A stretch of DNA of 64,000 nucleotides from Domibacillus indicus (GTDB lineage Bacteria; Bacillota; Bacilli; Bacillales; Domibacillaceae), in the NCBI RefSeq assembly GCF_000970685.1, contig NZ_LAJB01000017.1, positions 1 through 64,000 on the forward strand, given 5' to 3'. Position 1 is the first letter of the stretch. Each line of letters starts with the position of its first letter. The translations under genes were made by a program, and so were the position numbers. Below are positions 25,785-36,443 of the stretch, piece by piece. Below the pieces are notes generated by a model that saw nothing but the letters and a program-made list of their open reading frames with translations, ran no database searches and had not been told where the DNA came from.

Positions 25785-26466
25785 TGGGAATGGCCTCCTT
25801 TATATATGCCTTCAGCGGCAAATTCAACTCTTTAATTCCTTCTGCAACAAGCGCCGCGACTTTACGTGCACCCGTCTCGCAAAAGTGGGTATTGTCTTGA
25901 ATGCCCTCGGGGTAATTATCATTTTCACCCGGCTCAAACCAGGTGAACAGTTCTTTGGAGCGTTCAGGTCCGTATGCCTCGTACAGTTCCTTTGTTTTCA
26001 CCCACATATCAATAAGCGGCACATCTTTTTCATCGGCCAGCCTGCGCATGGAATCCGGATAATCACCGAGCGAATTTTGAATTGACCCATCTTCCCCAAA
26101 CGTACGGCGCTGCACAGATGTTAAGAGCACCGGCAGCGCTCCTCTTTCCCTGGCTCCGTCGATGTACTGGGCCAGGGAATGAGGGTATGTGGTCCATGGC
26201 TCCGTTCCATAGTCCTTTTGATCGTTATGGCCGAATTGAATAAACAAATAATCTCCCGCTCCAATGGTTTCCCAAATTTCTTCAAGCAGCCCTTCTTCAA
26301 TAAAGCTATTAGAGCTGCGGCCGCCTTTAGCGGCATTAACAACCTTAGCTTTATCAGTGAAAAACTCGGCTGCCACCTGGCCCCACCCCGCCATTGGAGC
26401 TTCATGGGGCGGGCAACTGGCTGCGGTAGAATCGCCGGCAATAAATAAACAAATCTGTTTTTCCAT
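25777..26466 (-). CDS. yesT: SGNH rhamnogalacturonan acetylesterase (YesT/RhgT-like)
   Basis: This 229-aa SGNH hydrolase has the catalytic Ser in IAGDSTAAS (block I, about 9-17), Asn in FIQFGHNDQKD (block III) and the Asp/His pair in QDNTHFCETGARK (block V). It removes acetyl groups from galacturonate residues of imported rhamnogalacturonan pieces. No signal peptide, so intracellular. AAAGGAG ribosome binding site. Confidence 0.88.
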   Translation of the reverse strand: MEKQICLFIAGDSTAASCPPHEAPMAGWGQVAAEFFTDKAKVVNAAKGGRSSNSFIEEGLLEEIWETIGAGDYLFIQFGHNDQKDYGTEPWTTYPHSLAQYIDGARERGALPVLLTSVQRRTFGEDGSIQNSLGDYPDSMRRLADEKDVPLIDMWVKTKELYEAYGPERSKELFTWFEPGENDNYPEGIQDNTHFCETGARKVAALVAEGIKELNLPLKAYIKEAIPNG

Positions 26467-26487
26467 CTGGCCGCTCCTTTTTGTTTC

Positions 26488-27378
26488 TTATTTCAACCCG
26501 CTTGTACTGATACCTTCAACAATATATTTTTGGAACAGGAAGAAAATCAAGATAACCGGCAGAAGCGATACAACAGACATTGCGAACATCGCACCCCAGT
26601 TAGAAGCAGTTTCTGAATCAAGGAACAGCTTTAACGCAAGAGAGACTGGATATTTGTCCGGACTGTTTAAGTAAAGAACCGGGTTGATCAAGTCCTCCCA
26701 TTTCCAGTAGAACGAGAAGATGGCAGCCGTAGCCATGGCCGGTACAATCAATGGCACAATAACTTTGTAGAAGATACCGAACCGGCCGCATCCATCAATA
26801 CGTGCAGCTTCATCCAGCTCAATTGGAATGTTGCGGATAAACTGAACCATTAAAAAGATAAAGAACGCATGACCGAAAAACTGCGGAACAATGATTGGCA
26901 AGAACGAATTCAGCCAGCCAATCTTGGCAAAAATGATGTACTGCGGGATCATGACGACTTCATGCGGCAGCATCATAGATACCATCATACAGGCGAACCA
27001 AAAGGCTTTTCCTTTAAATGAAATCCGTGCAAACCCGTATGCGATCAGTGCTGAAGAAATGACCGCGCCGATGGTGGAAAACCCAACAATGATCAGTGAG
27101 TTTTTAATAAAAGTGCCAAATGACTGGCCGGCAATCCCTTCCCATCCCTGTGTATAATTGCTTAAAATGAATGGGTCCGGGATTAATGAGTGTGCTGTGA
27201 CAAACACCTGTGAACTTTCTTTAAACGAACTCATTAACAGCCAGATAATCGGATACAGCATCAGCAGGGCAAATGCGCCAGTAACAAGGTGATACAGCCA
27301 TTTTCCCCATTTAAATTTTGGTTTTTGCACTTGAAGTTGCCGGGGCTCCGCCTGCGGTGATTCCTGTAATGCTTTCAT
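26488..27378 (-). CDS. yesQ: Sugar ABC transporter permease (YesQ-like)
   Basis: This 296-aa CUT1 (MalG-type) permease has six membrane segments and the cytoplasmic EAA loop [25 protein letters not shown]-type region (about 190-215). It forms the membrane channel with the YesP-like subunit; no ATPase gene is nearby, as is usual for Bacillus oligosaccharide importers sharing MsmX. Starts 3 bp after yesP with a GAAGGAGGGG ribosome binding site. Confidence 0.92.
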   Translation of the reverse strand: MKALQESPQAEPRQLQVQKPKFKWGKWLYHLVTGAFALLMLYPIIWLLMSSFKESSQVFVTAHSLIPDPFILSNYTQGWEGIAGQSFGTFIKNSLIIVGFSTIGAVISSALIAYGFARISFKGKAFWFACMMVSMMLPHEVVMIPQYIIFAKIGWLNSFLPIIVPQFFGHAFFIFLMVQFIRNIPIELDEAARIDGCGRFGIFYKVIVPLIVPAMATAAIFSFYWKWEDLINPVLYLNSPDKYPVSLALKLFLDSETASNWGAMFAMSVVSLLPVILIFFLFQKYIVEGISTSGLK

Positions 27379-27381
27379 TTG

Positions 27382-28281
27382 TTACCCCTCCTTCGACTCG
27401 TAATGCACCCAGTACTTGGATGTTTTAAATAAAATTAAGGTCAAGATTCCAACGATCAGCAGCATGACCCATGCCATTGCAGATGCATAGCCCATTTGGA
27501 AGAAGTTAAACGCTTTTTGGAACAAATAAAGTGAGTAAAGCAGCGTTCCATCAAGAGGGCCGCCTTCCCCTTTTGAAATGATATAAGCCGGTGTAAAAGT
27601 CATAAACGCTGAAATCGTCTGCATAACCAGGTTAAAGAAAATAATCGGGCTTAGCAGCGGCAGTGTAATTTTGAAAAACTTTTGAAATGGATTGGCTCCA
27701 TCTACGCTGGCTGCTTCGTAATATTCCGGTGAAATATTCTTCAAGCCGGCAAGGAAGATCAGCATCGATGAACCGAACTGCCAGACCGACAGCAGAATAA
27801 GTGTCCAAAGAGCAGATGTCGGCTCCTGGTACCAGTAGATTTTTTGATCGATTCCCATAAAGAAAAGCAGCTGGTTGATCGTCCCTTCATTCCCGAAAAT
27901 GTTGCGCCACATAATCGCAACCGCAACACTTCCGCCAATGATGGACGGCAGATAAAACAGTGTCCGGTATATACCAACCATGCGGGAAGCACGGTTCAAA
28001 AGCATTGCAACAATCAATGCAAATGTCAAACGAAGCGGCACTCCAGCAAGAACATATGTGAAGGTAACTTTAATTGTTGTCCAGTACTTTTCGTCTCCTG
28101 TAAACATTTCAATATAGTTGCCGAGCCCAACCCATTGAGGAGTCGAAAACAGGTCATAGTTTGTGAAAGACAAATAAAGTGAAACAACCATTGGGATAAT
28201 AGTGAAGGCTAGAAATCCAATAATGAATGGAGAGATAAATGCATAACCGGCCAGATTATCTCCTGACGGGCGTAATTTCAT
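27382..28281 (-). CDS. yesP: Sugar ABC transporter permease (YesP-like)
   Basis: This 299-aa CUT1 (MalF-type) permease has the EAA loop YYEAASVDGANPFQKFFKITLPL (about 193-215) and six membrane segments. The ATG at 28281 follows AAAGGAC; a GTG three codons upstream is possible. It takes up pectin oligosaccharides delivered by the YesO-like lipoprotein. Confidence 0.92.
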   Translation of the reverse strand: MKLRPSGDNLAGYAFISPFIIGFLAFTIIPMVVSLYLSFTNYDLFSTPQWVGLGNYIEMFTGDEKYWTTIKVTFTYVLAGVPLRLTFALIVAMLLNRASRMVGIYRTLFYLPSIIGGSVAVAIMWRNIFGNEGTINQLLFFMGIDQKIYWYQEPTSALWTLILLSVWQFGSSMLIFLAGLKNISPEYYEAASVDGANPFQKFFKITLPLLSPIIFFNLVMQTISAFMTFTPAYIISKGEGGPLDGTLLYSLYLFQKAFNFFQMGYASAMAWVMLLIVGILTLILFKTSKYWVHYESKEG

Positions 28282-28314
28282 TGGGGTCACGTCCTTTCGT
28301 GTTTTAAAGAAGCA

Positions 28315-28337
28315 GGAGTACGACCAATTCGTACTCC
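28315..28337 (-). terminator. Attenuator hairpin between yesO and yesP
   Basis: GGAGTACGA/CGTACTCC arms lie between the binding-protein stop and the permease start, followed in the minus direction by a broken T-tract (CTTCTTT). Same placement as the urtA-urtB hairpin. Confidence 0.65.
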
Positions 28338-28347
28338 CGCCCGGCTC

Positions 28348-29696
<1,349 letters not shown>

Positions 29697-29790
29697 ACCT
29701 TTATTTTATTGATTTCTCGGATAATTTAAATACAAAAACCCGATAACAATGTTTAAAAAACAGTGATTACCAAAATAAGAAAAAAAATAA

Positions 29791-29806
29791 CCTGACCAGA
29801 GTCAGG
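29791..29806 (-). terminator. Terminator of yesN
   Basis: CCTGAC/GTCAGG stem with a 4-nt loop followed by TTATTTTTTTT on the minus strand. Confidence 0.75.
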
Positions 29807-29811
29807 ATGGG

Positions 29812-30594
29812 TTAAATCGCTTTTCGGTATTCTGTTGGTGTAACGCCTGTATACTTTTTGAATACCTGGCTGAAATACTGCGGATTGTCTCCAAATCCGG
29901 TCCGTTCCGCTAAATCGGCAACCCGGACATCATCCATCTGGCCGATTTGCTTCATCGCTTCTTCTATACGCACCTTTGTTAAATAACCAGAAAAACGCTC
30001 ACCTGTTTCTTGCTTAAACAGCTTGCCAAGATAATCCGCATTCATATAAAGCATTTCCCCTGCAACCCATTTCAATGACAGGTGTTTATCACTAAAATGT
30101 TCATAAATAATATTAACTACCTCATTGATAATAGACGAATACTGCTTACATGGTTTTCTGGCTGTGTCAATGGTCTGTTCATACCTTATTTCTTCAAACA
30201 GCTGCCGTTCCTGCTCTCTTTGCTTAAGCTCGTTGACAGCGTCAGTGACTGTTTCGATAATATCTGCTTCATTACACGGCTTTAATAAATAGTTTTTCAC
30301 ACCGTGCTGCATGGCACACCTTGCATATTCAAACTCTCCAAATCCTGACAGCACAATAAACTGGGTGTCCGGAAAGTCAGCCCGGACCTTTCCTGCCAGT
30401 TCCAGGCCATCCATTCCCGGCATTTTAATGTCACTGATCACAATATGCGGATGATGTTCCACAATTTTGTCGTACGCTTCGATCCCATTGCGCGCTGTTG
30501 CTACAAGCTCTGTTTCAAGCGATCCCCAATCGATCACGCTTGAAATCCCTTCCAAAATAATGCGCTCGTCATCCGCCAGCAACACTTTGTACAT
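29812..30594 (-). CDS. yesN: AraC-type response regulator (YesN-like)
   Basis: This 260-aa regulator has an N-terminal receiver domain (LLADDERIILEGI; phospho-Asp in VISDIKMPGMDGLEL, about 54; Lys in NYLLKPCNE) and a C-terminal AraC HTH (ADLAERTGFGDNPQYFSQVFKKYTG). It pairs with the adjacent YesM-like kinase. ATG 30594 is used because GGGGG lies 9 bases upstream; the ATG at 30603 is too close to it. It overlaps yesM by 26 nt. It probably activates the adjacent yesO unit. Confidence 0.93.
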   Translation of the reverse strand: MYKVLLADDERIILEGISSVIDWGSLETELVATARNGIEAYDKIVEHHPHIVISDIKMPGMDGLELAGKVRADFPDTQFIVLSGFGEFEYARCAMQHGVKNYLLKPCNEADIIETVTDAVNELKQREQERQLFEEIRYEQTIDTARKPCKQYSSIINEVVNIIYEHFSDKHLSLKWVAGEMLYMNADYLGKLFKQETGERFSGYLTKVRIEEAMKQIGQMDDVRVADLAERTGFGDNPQYFSQVFKKYTGVTPTEYRKAI

Positions 30595-32359
30595 GGTTTT
30601 CATCCCCCGTTTCGTAAGGTAAAAAAACTGTTACAGCTGTTCCGCTTTCCGGTGCACTGTGAATAGAAAGTCCATACTTTTCCCCAAAAAACAGCTTTGT
30701 CCTCTCGTCAATGTTTTTTAACCCAATCCCCGTACCGCGTGTTTTCACTTCACCTTTTTGCAGCTTTTCAAGAAATTGCGCATCCATGCCGGGTCCATTA
30801 TCCTCAACTGTTACAAAAACAGCTCCCTGTTTTCTATATGCTTTAATTGTAATTGTACATGGATCAATAATTTTTTCCAGCGCATAATGAATCGCATTTT
30901 CAATCAGCGGCTGGATCGTCAGCTTGGGAATACGGCACTCATATACTTCCTTTTCCACTTTAATATGAAAATCCAGCCGTTCCTCAAAGCGAAACTTCTG
31001 AATAGTCACGTAATGGCTGACCAAATCTACTTCCTGCCGGATTGTCACGATATCTTCTTTTAAATTAATAGAGTTTCGCAGCAAATAGGCGAGTGATTCA
31101 ACCATTTTAGAGATCTGGGTCTGCTTGTTTGCTTTTGCCAGCCAATTTACCGATTCCAGTGTGTTATACAAAAAGTGCGGATTAATCTGGGCCTGAAGCG
31201 CTTTGAACTCTGTTTCCTTTAACAGAAGCTGCTTTTCATAATTTTCCTTAATAAGCTCATTAATGCGCTGTACCATAAATGTAAAATCGCGGTGCAGTAT
31301 CCCAATCTCATCATGATGCCTGGGAGGAGGGGGCAGTGTTTCCGCGATTGCAAAATCCCCTTTCTGTATGTGATGCATTGTTTCCACCAGCTCTTCAATC
31401 GGCGTTGTAATTTTCCTCGTAAAATGAGCAACCGTCGCAATAACTGCCAGCAATAAAACAATTGAAGCTGCGATAATAGAATATTTGACTTTTGTAATAC
31501 TTGAAAACACCGCATCGAATGGAATAAAGTGCCAGTAAGTCCAGCCTGCAAACGATGTTTTTACATATGTTACAAAATATCGTTTTTTATCCAGCTCCGT
31601 AATGGTATATCCCTGGCCCGTCTGTCCGGAAAATGAAAAGTCCCGAAACGGCTTTATGCTTTCTTCTGAAAAAAAGACATGATCGCCATTGGAAATCATC
31701 ATGTTGCCTTTTGTGTCTTCCCATTCTTCGGGCAATGAGGCGACAATCTTGGCAAGATCTACACGGATCACAATTGTTCCGAGGTTTTCCATACTTAAAT
31801 TTTCATAGGAACGAATTTGCCGGGCGGCGGTTAAAAAACGGTTCATACCGTCTGCCGTCACCCATACATTCGAGCCTTTCGCCTGCTCTGCACGCCGGAT
31901 CAGCATCGCTTTTTCTTCCTCTGACGCCGGGGCCAGCGAATTGCCGGCCGAGTACATTTTTCCGTTTGAATCGATTAAGTAAATAGAGTGGATGTACTTC
32001 TCTGAACTGATATAATCGCCCAGCCTGTCGCTGATGGCTGTCTGAATACCGTATTGCTCATAGCGGTTTGTTTCTTTCTTTGTATTGGCGGTCTGTTTAA
32101 TAAGAGAAGGGTCGGTCACAATTTCAAAGGAAATGTCTTGAATGCGCTGCAATTCATTTTCCACACTGTCAGACGACATGCTGAGCACCTGAGAGGACTT
32201 TCGATAAATTTGCTGATCATATGTTTTAAACGTATACTGCAGGCCGACTATCGTAAATACCAAGAAAATAAACATGATGCCTGAAACAAAAACAATAAAT
32301 TTATACTTAATTTTTAAGTTTTCAAACGTGTTGACAAGAAACTGCCATACCCACTTCAA
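30569..32359 (-). CDS. yesM: Membrane sensor histidine kinase (YesM-like)
   Basis: This 596-aa kinase has two membrane segments (about 19-39 and 295-318) flanking an extracellular sensor, then HAMP (ITTPIEELVETMHHIQKGDF), the His_kinase motif (INPHFLYNTLESVNWLAK) and HATPase_c (VEDNGPGMD). The start is a TTG at 32359 (LKWVWQFLVNTF) after GGGGAGGGTG at 7-nt spacing; a GTG eight codons earlier overlaps that site. Members of this class sense extracellular oligosaccharides, often via the lipoprotein. Confidence 0.92.
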   Translation of the reverse strand: MKWVWQFLVNTFENLKIKYKFIVFVSGIMFIFLVFTIVGLQYTFKTYDQQIYRKSSQVLSMSSDSVENELQRIQDISFEIVTDPSLIKQTANTKKETNRYEQYGIQTAISDRLGDYISSEKYIHSIYLIDSNGKMYSAGNSLAPASEEEKAMLIRRAEQAKGSNVWVTADGMNRFLTAARQIRSYENLSMENLGTIVIRVDLAKIVASLPEEWEDTKGNMMISNGDHVFFSEESIKPFRDFSFSGQTGQGYTITELDKKRYFVTYVKTSFAGWTYWHFIPFDAVFSSITKVKYSIIAASIVLLLAVIATVAHFTRKITTPIEELVETMHHIQKGDFAIAETLPPPPRHHDEIGILHRDFTFMVQRINELIKENYEKQLLLKETEFKALQAQINPHFLYNTLESVNWLAKANKQTQISKMVESLAYLLRNSINLKEDIVTIRQEVDLVSHYVTIQKFRFEERLDFHIKVEKEVYECRIPKLTIQPLIENAIHYALEKIIDPCTITIKAYRKQGAVFVTVEDNGPGMDAQFLEKLQKGEVKTRGTGIGLKNIDERTKLFFGEKYGLSIHSAPESGTAVTVFLPYETGDENHVQSVAGG

Positions 32360-32386
32360 TAATATGCACCCTCCCCGGCGCACTGG

Positions 32387-33022
32387 TTACGTTTGCTGCA
32401 GAGACGCTTCTCCCTGCTTCTCGGTGACTTTGCTAAAAGCTTTCATGGCAAACCACATAAGCACGAATCCGAAAGCGCTTCCACTGAAAAATAAAACAAA
32501 CGTAATATGCTGCACGATAATATACGTCATTCCGATTAAGCTGGCGATCATTATGACCGTTTGAATCGGCCGCAATAGGCCTATCGCAAGGGCGTACTTG
32601 ACCGTCTGTTTCAGCGTGACGTTATAGTGAACATACACTGGAAAGAGAAATAATGCAACTACCCCATAAAGCAGAAAAAAACTTGTTAGCAGAAATGGCA
32701 TAAATGGAAGCGGTGCTCCATATTGCTCAAAAATCATAAAGTTTGCCAGGAACAAAACGGCCGGCAGCACAATGATTAATCCAAGCCGGTTCGCCCGCCA
32801 GAATTCTGTTTTATACGTTGTCCAGAAAGTCCGAAAAACAGGTATATCCCATTCTCCCATTGTCCAGCGCCGGGTAACGGAAAACAGTGCAGCCGTGGCG
32901 GGGAAAAATCCAAAAAGAAGCAAACCGGCCATCGAGAAAGTGATCCATAGAATATTTAAATAGGCGAGACGGGTCACCCATTCACAAAAACGATACACGC
33001 CATTGGTCATCATTTGAACCAT
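32387..33022 (-). CDS. yesL: DUF624 membrane protein (YesL-like)
   Basis: This 211-aa protein has about five membrane segments and the DUF624 pattern FFPATAALFSVTRRW (about 38-52), ANRLGLI and VYVHYNVTLKQTVKYAL. YesL-family proteins accompany YesMN-type systems and oligosaccharide importers, but their role is unknown. First gene of the yesL-yesM-yesN unit. A second member lies at 44739-45359. Confidence 0.85.
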   Translation of the reverse strand: MVQMMTNGVYRFCEWVTRLAYLNILWITFSMAGLLLFGFFPATAALFSVTRRWTMGEWDIPVFRTFWTTYKTEFWRANRLGLIIVLPAVLFLANFMIFEQYGAPLPFMPFLLTSFFLLYGVVALFLFPVYVHYNVTLKQTVKYALAIGLLRPIQTVIMIASLIGMTYIIVQHITFVLFFSGSAFGFVLMWFAMKAFSKVTEKQGEASLQQT

Positions 33023-33102
33023 CTGATCATCCCCTTTTTCTTCAGTTTATAAGAATCAGCCAAAAATTCGAATAGAATTTTACCGGGGATTTTGTTTAAA
33101 AA

Positions 33103-33930
33103 TCAGTGATTTTGATTAACAAGAAACTGGCGGCTTTCTTCAATGAATGGATCACGTACATCCTCAAGCAAAACCGGAATGGACCTTCCCGTTTCCTTTA
33201 TCAGGCTGAACACCTTTTTATAGTCGATCAAGCCTTTGCCTACTGGCACTGCTTGAAGCTTTCCATTCTGGAGTTCCACATCTTTGGCATGGAGAACCGC
33301 AATTTTATCGCCAAACAACTCAAATGCTTCCTCATAAATTTCCCCTTGCTTTTCCCATGTATCAGCCGTCAGCAGATTTACTGGATCAAAAATCACCCGC
33401 ACGTATTCGGAATCTACAAGATCAAGAAGGCGCTTCATCGTTTGCGGAGAATAAATCGGATGGTTTACACCCGCCTCCACTCCAATAAAGGCTTCATGCT
33501 TTTCCGCTTCTGCAGCCAGTTCTTTCATGCTGTCCACTACTGCTAAAAAAGGCTCTTCCTCGAAGTTATCCGTTGTATAAGCGATTTCGGCGTTCACATT
33601 GCCGGTTTCGGTGCCGACAAACAGGCAGCCGAAGTCCCCGGCAGCCGCCAGATGCTCTTTAAAGCGCTCCAGCTCTTTCCGGCGGATATCCGGGTCAGGA
33701 TGGATCATTTGAATATAGCAGCCGAGCACCGTGATTTGCACATCATGCTTTTGAAATATTCCACCTATTTCCCGGGAAATTTCTTTCGTTAAACTGCCGG
33801 GACCGGTGTAGAAATCGAATGATTTTCCGACCGCCAGCTGAACGGCGTTAAAGCCTTTTTCCGATATTGTTTTTGCCAGCTGCTCCGCCGGCATTTTTTC
33901 TAAATCATGTCCTCGAATTCCGATTTTCAT
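33103..33930 (-). CDS. Sugar phosphate isomerase/epimerase-like TIM-barrel protein
   Basis: This 275-aa AP-endonuclease-2-fold protein shows metal-site residues in FIGVEAGVNHP (Glu), VIFDPVNLL (Asp), VLHAKDVEL (His) and VLLEDVRDP (Glu). Substrate cannot be told from sequence; 3-keto-sugar, tagatose/fructose-type or hydroxypyruvate isomerases share this fold. It is the last gene after kdgA in the uronate operon, 120 bp downstream. Confidence 0.7.
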   Translation of the reverse strand: MKIGIRGHDLEKMPAEQLAKTISEKGFNAVQLAVGKSFDFYTGPGSLTKEISREIGGIFQKHDVQITVLGCYIQMIHPDPDIRRKELERFKEHLAAAGDFGCLFVGTETGNVNAEIAYTTDNFEEEPFLAVVDSMKELAAEAEKHEAFIGVEAGVNHPIYSPQTMKRLLDLVDSEYVRVIFDPVNLLTADTWEKQGEIYEEAFELFGDKIAVLHAKDVELQNGKLQAVPVGKGLIDYKKVFSLIKETGRSIPVLLEDVRDPFIEESRQFLVNQNH

Positions 33931-34050
33931 GCTTTTTCCTCCCTCATATTCAAAATGAAAAACGGACCGAAATAGCTGCCCCTGCGTCCGAAACAGTGAA
34001 AAATTCGGTCATTGGGCTGGATTTTCCGGTCCCTGTTTTATTATCTGGCT

Positions 34051-34689
34051 TCAGCCCATTACTCTGTTTCCGCTTACTGCAGCAAGCCATTGCTCGGTTT
34101 CTTTTTTGAGGCCTTCCCAATCCTCAGAAGCAATCAGCTCTTTTTTTAGCAGGGCACTGCCCGTTCCAACGGCTGCCGCACCTGCTTGAATATAGTCCGC
34201 TGCTGTTTCCAGCGTGATTCCGCCTGTTGTCATGATGGGAATATGGCCAAGCGGTCCTTTCACATCTTTAATAAATGCCGGGCCAAGCACGGATGCTGGA
34301 AATAACTTAATCGCTTCTGCGCCAAGCTTCACCGCCCGCATCATTTCGGCCGGTGTAAATACACCTGGAATAATAGGAACCCCTTTTTCAACCGCATAGG
34401 AAACGACTTCTTCATCAAGCGCGGGTGTCACGATAAACTGGGCCCCTGCTTCAATCGCACGGCGGCAGTCATCAACATTTAACACAGTGCCGGCGCCTAC
34501 CAGAACCTGCGCCCCATACGCATCAATCGCTTCTGCTATAATATCTTCTGCCCGCTCCGTTTCCATTGTCACTTCAATCGATGCAACACCGCCATCGATA
34601 AGAGCTTTCACAATCTGGGCACTTTTTTCATAAGGCACTTTCCGTAGAATCGGCACAATCGGTGCTGCTGCTAACTGATCAACTATCAT
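34051..34689 (-). CDS. kdgA: KHG/KDPG aldolase
   Basis: This 212-aa class I aldolase splits 2-keto-3-deoxy-6-phosphogluconate into pyruvate and glyceraldehyde-3-phosphate. The Schiff-base Lys is in EAIKLFPASVLGP (about 130-142) and the proton-transfer Glu in SIEVTMETERAE (about 42). It completes the pathway from both the Uxa and Kdu branches. It lies 8 bp after kdgK. Confidence 0.95.
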   Translation of the reverse strand: MIVDQLAAAPIVPILRKVPYEKSAQIVKALIDGGVASIEVTMETERAEDIIAEAIDAYGAQVLVGAGTVLNVDDCRRAIEAGAQFIVTPALDEEVVSYAVEKGVPIIPGVFTPAEMMRAVKLGAEAIKLFPASVLGPAFIKDVKGPLGHIPIMTTGGITLETAADYIQAGAAAVGTGSALLKKELIASEDWEGLKKETEQWLAAVSGNRVMG

Positions 34690-34697
34690 TCTATTCC

Positions 34698-35645
34698 CTA
34701 CCTTTCAATGGTCTCCCGCTGTCCTAAAAATCCTTCGACTTCTTCTAAGTAAGGCAAGCCCTCATTATCACCGTTCACCTGCACAACCATGGCTCCAATC
34801 GCATTGGCGAATTCGAGCGAGCGCTCTACCGGCCAGCCCTGCAGTGTGCCGTATAAAAATCCGGAATCAAACCCGTCTCCCGCACCGACTGTATCGACCA
34901 CTTTTGAAACCGGAAAGCCGGCAACGTGCTTCCATGAGCCATTTTGAAGAACGGCTGCTCCTTTTTCTCCATCTTTCATAATGACCTGCTCAAAGGAAAA
35001 CCCGCCGAGCGCATGACGCAAAAAGCTATCATCCTCGGAATCAAATACTATTTCCAGCTCCTCGCGGCCGGTCAATAAATAATCTACATAAGGCAAGTAA
35101 GATAAAATTGTTTCCCGCGCTTCTTCTTTTGACCACAGGCGAAGGCGGATGTTTGGATCAAAGGATACTTTCACGCCATTTTCCTTCGCAATTTGAACTG
35201 CTCGAAGGATCACCTGCCGATTTTGCGGCTGAATGGCCGGAAAAACGCCTGTTACATGAAGGATTTTCGCCTGTTTAATATATTCTTCCGGAAGTGCATC
35301 CGGTGTCAGCGTTTCTGTTGGAGACGGCAGGCGGTAATAAAAGGTCCGCCCTGCTCCTGATTCCTGTACTTCTTTGAAATTCAGCGACGTCGCATATTTC
35401 TCTTCAAGCTTTACTTCAGAAATATCGACGCCTTCCCCCCGGACGGTATTTAAAATATGCCGGCCAAATTCATCTTTGCCGAGCCGGCTGATCCAGCCGG
35501 AACGAAGACCGAGCCGGGCACAGCCAAGCATCACATTCAGTTCAGCTCCGCCGATTTTTCTTTGAAACTGGCTGACAAAGCGAAGCGGCCCTTTTGAAGC
35601 CGGATCAAACGTAATCATACCGTCACCAATTGTAATAACATCCAT
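34698..35645 (-). CDS. kdgK: 2-keto-3-deoxygluconate kinase
   Basis: This 315-aa PfkB-family kinase phosphorylates KDG to KDPG. N-terminal GGAELNVMLGCARLG (about 32-46) and the C-terminal DTVGAGDGFDSGFLYG (catalytic Asp, anion hole GAGD) are clear. Start at ATG 35645; 15 bp downstream of the first KduD. Confidence 0.94.
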   Translation of the reverse strand: MDVITIGDGMITFDPASKGPLRFVSQFQRKIGGAELNVMLGCARLGLRSGWISRLGKDEFGRHILNTVRGEGVDISEVKLEEKYATSLNFKEVQESGAGRTFYYRLPSPTETLTPDALPEEYIKQAKILHVTGVFPAIQPQNRQVILRAVQIAKENGVKVSFDPNIRLRLWSKEEARETILSYLPYVDYLLTGREELEIVFDSEDDSFLRHALGGFSFEQVIMKDGEKGAAVLQNGSWKHVAGFPVSKVVDTVGAGDGFDSGFLYGTLQGWPVERSLEFANAIGAMVVQVNGDNEGLPYLEEVEGFLGQRETIER

Positions 35646-35660
35646 CCCTTTTGCCCCCTT

Positions 35661-36425
35661 TTATCGGCCCATCCAGCCGCCGTCTACCACTAGAACATGA
35701 CCATTTACATAATCAGCCGCTTTTGAAGAAAGAAACACGGCAGCTCCTGCAATATCATCAGGCGACCCCCATCTTCCTGCTGGAATCCGGTCCAAAATGG
35801 ACTTGCTCCGATCCGGGTCATTGCGAAGCGCCTCCGTATTATTGGTTTCAATGTAGCCCGGTGCAATTGCATTGACCTGCACCCCTTTTGCAGCCCATTC
35901 ATTCGCAAGTGCTTTTGTCAGGCCGGCCACTGCATGCTTGCTTGCTGTGTAAGCCGGGACGAACACACCGCCCTGGAAAGAAAGAAGAGAAGCAATATTA
36001 ACGATTTTCCCGGCACCCCGTTCGACCATGCCGCGCCCGACTTCCTGCGACAAAATAAAGACGGCATTAATGTTAACATCCATTACCCTGTTCCATTCTG
36101 TCTCGCTAAACGCCACAGCCGGCTCACGGTAAATAACGCCTGCATTGTTTACCAGAATATCAATCTGGTGATCCTCGAGCACCGGCTTTATTTGCTCCCG
36201 GATGCTGTCCGTCTGGCTTAAATCGATTAAAACGGTTTCACATGTGCCGTCAACTTCTGCAATTTTCGCTTTCGTTTCATCTAAATTATCACGATGCCCA
36301 AGCAGCAGGACGTGCGCGCCGGAAGCGGCAAGCCCGACAGAGATCGCCTGCCCGATTCCCGTTCTTGCTCCTGTCACAAGAGCGGTTTTTCCTTTCAATG
36401 AAAAGAAACCTTGTTGAAATCCCAT
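35661..36425 (-). CDS. kduD: 2-keto-3-deoxygluconate 5-dehydrogenase (KduD-type SDR), copy 1
   Basis: This 254-aa short-chain dehydrogenase interconverts 2,5-diketo-3-deoxygluconate and KDG. Cofactor loop VTGARTGIGQAIS (about 16-28), NNAGV, and catalytic Ser/Tyr/Lys in NIASLLSFQGG and AYTASKHAVAGLTK. KduD hallmarks include the AIAPGYIETNNTEALR stretch. GGAGGAAAT ribosome binding site. A close paralogue precedes it, so the two may differ in substrate or cofactor. Confidence 0.9.
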   Translation of the reverse strand: MGFQQGFFSLKGKTALVTGARTGIGQAISVGLAASGAHVLLLGHRDNLDETKAKIAEVDGTCETVLIDLSQTDSIREQIKPVLEDHQIDILVNNAGVIYREPAVAFSETEWNRVMDVNINAVFILSQEVGRGMVERGAGKIVNIASLLSFQGGVFVPAYTASKHAVAGLTKALANEWAAKGVQVNAIAPGYIETNNTEALRNDPDRSKSILDRIPAGRWGSPDDIAGAAVFLSSKAADYVNGHVLVVDGGWMGR

Positions 36426-36443
36426 TTTTTATTTCCTCCTTTG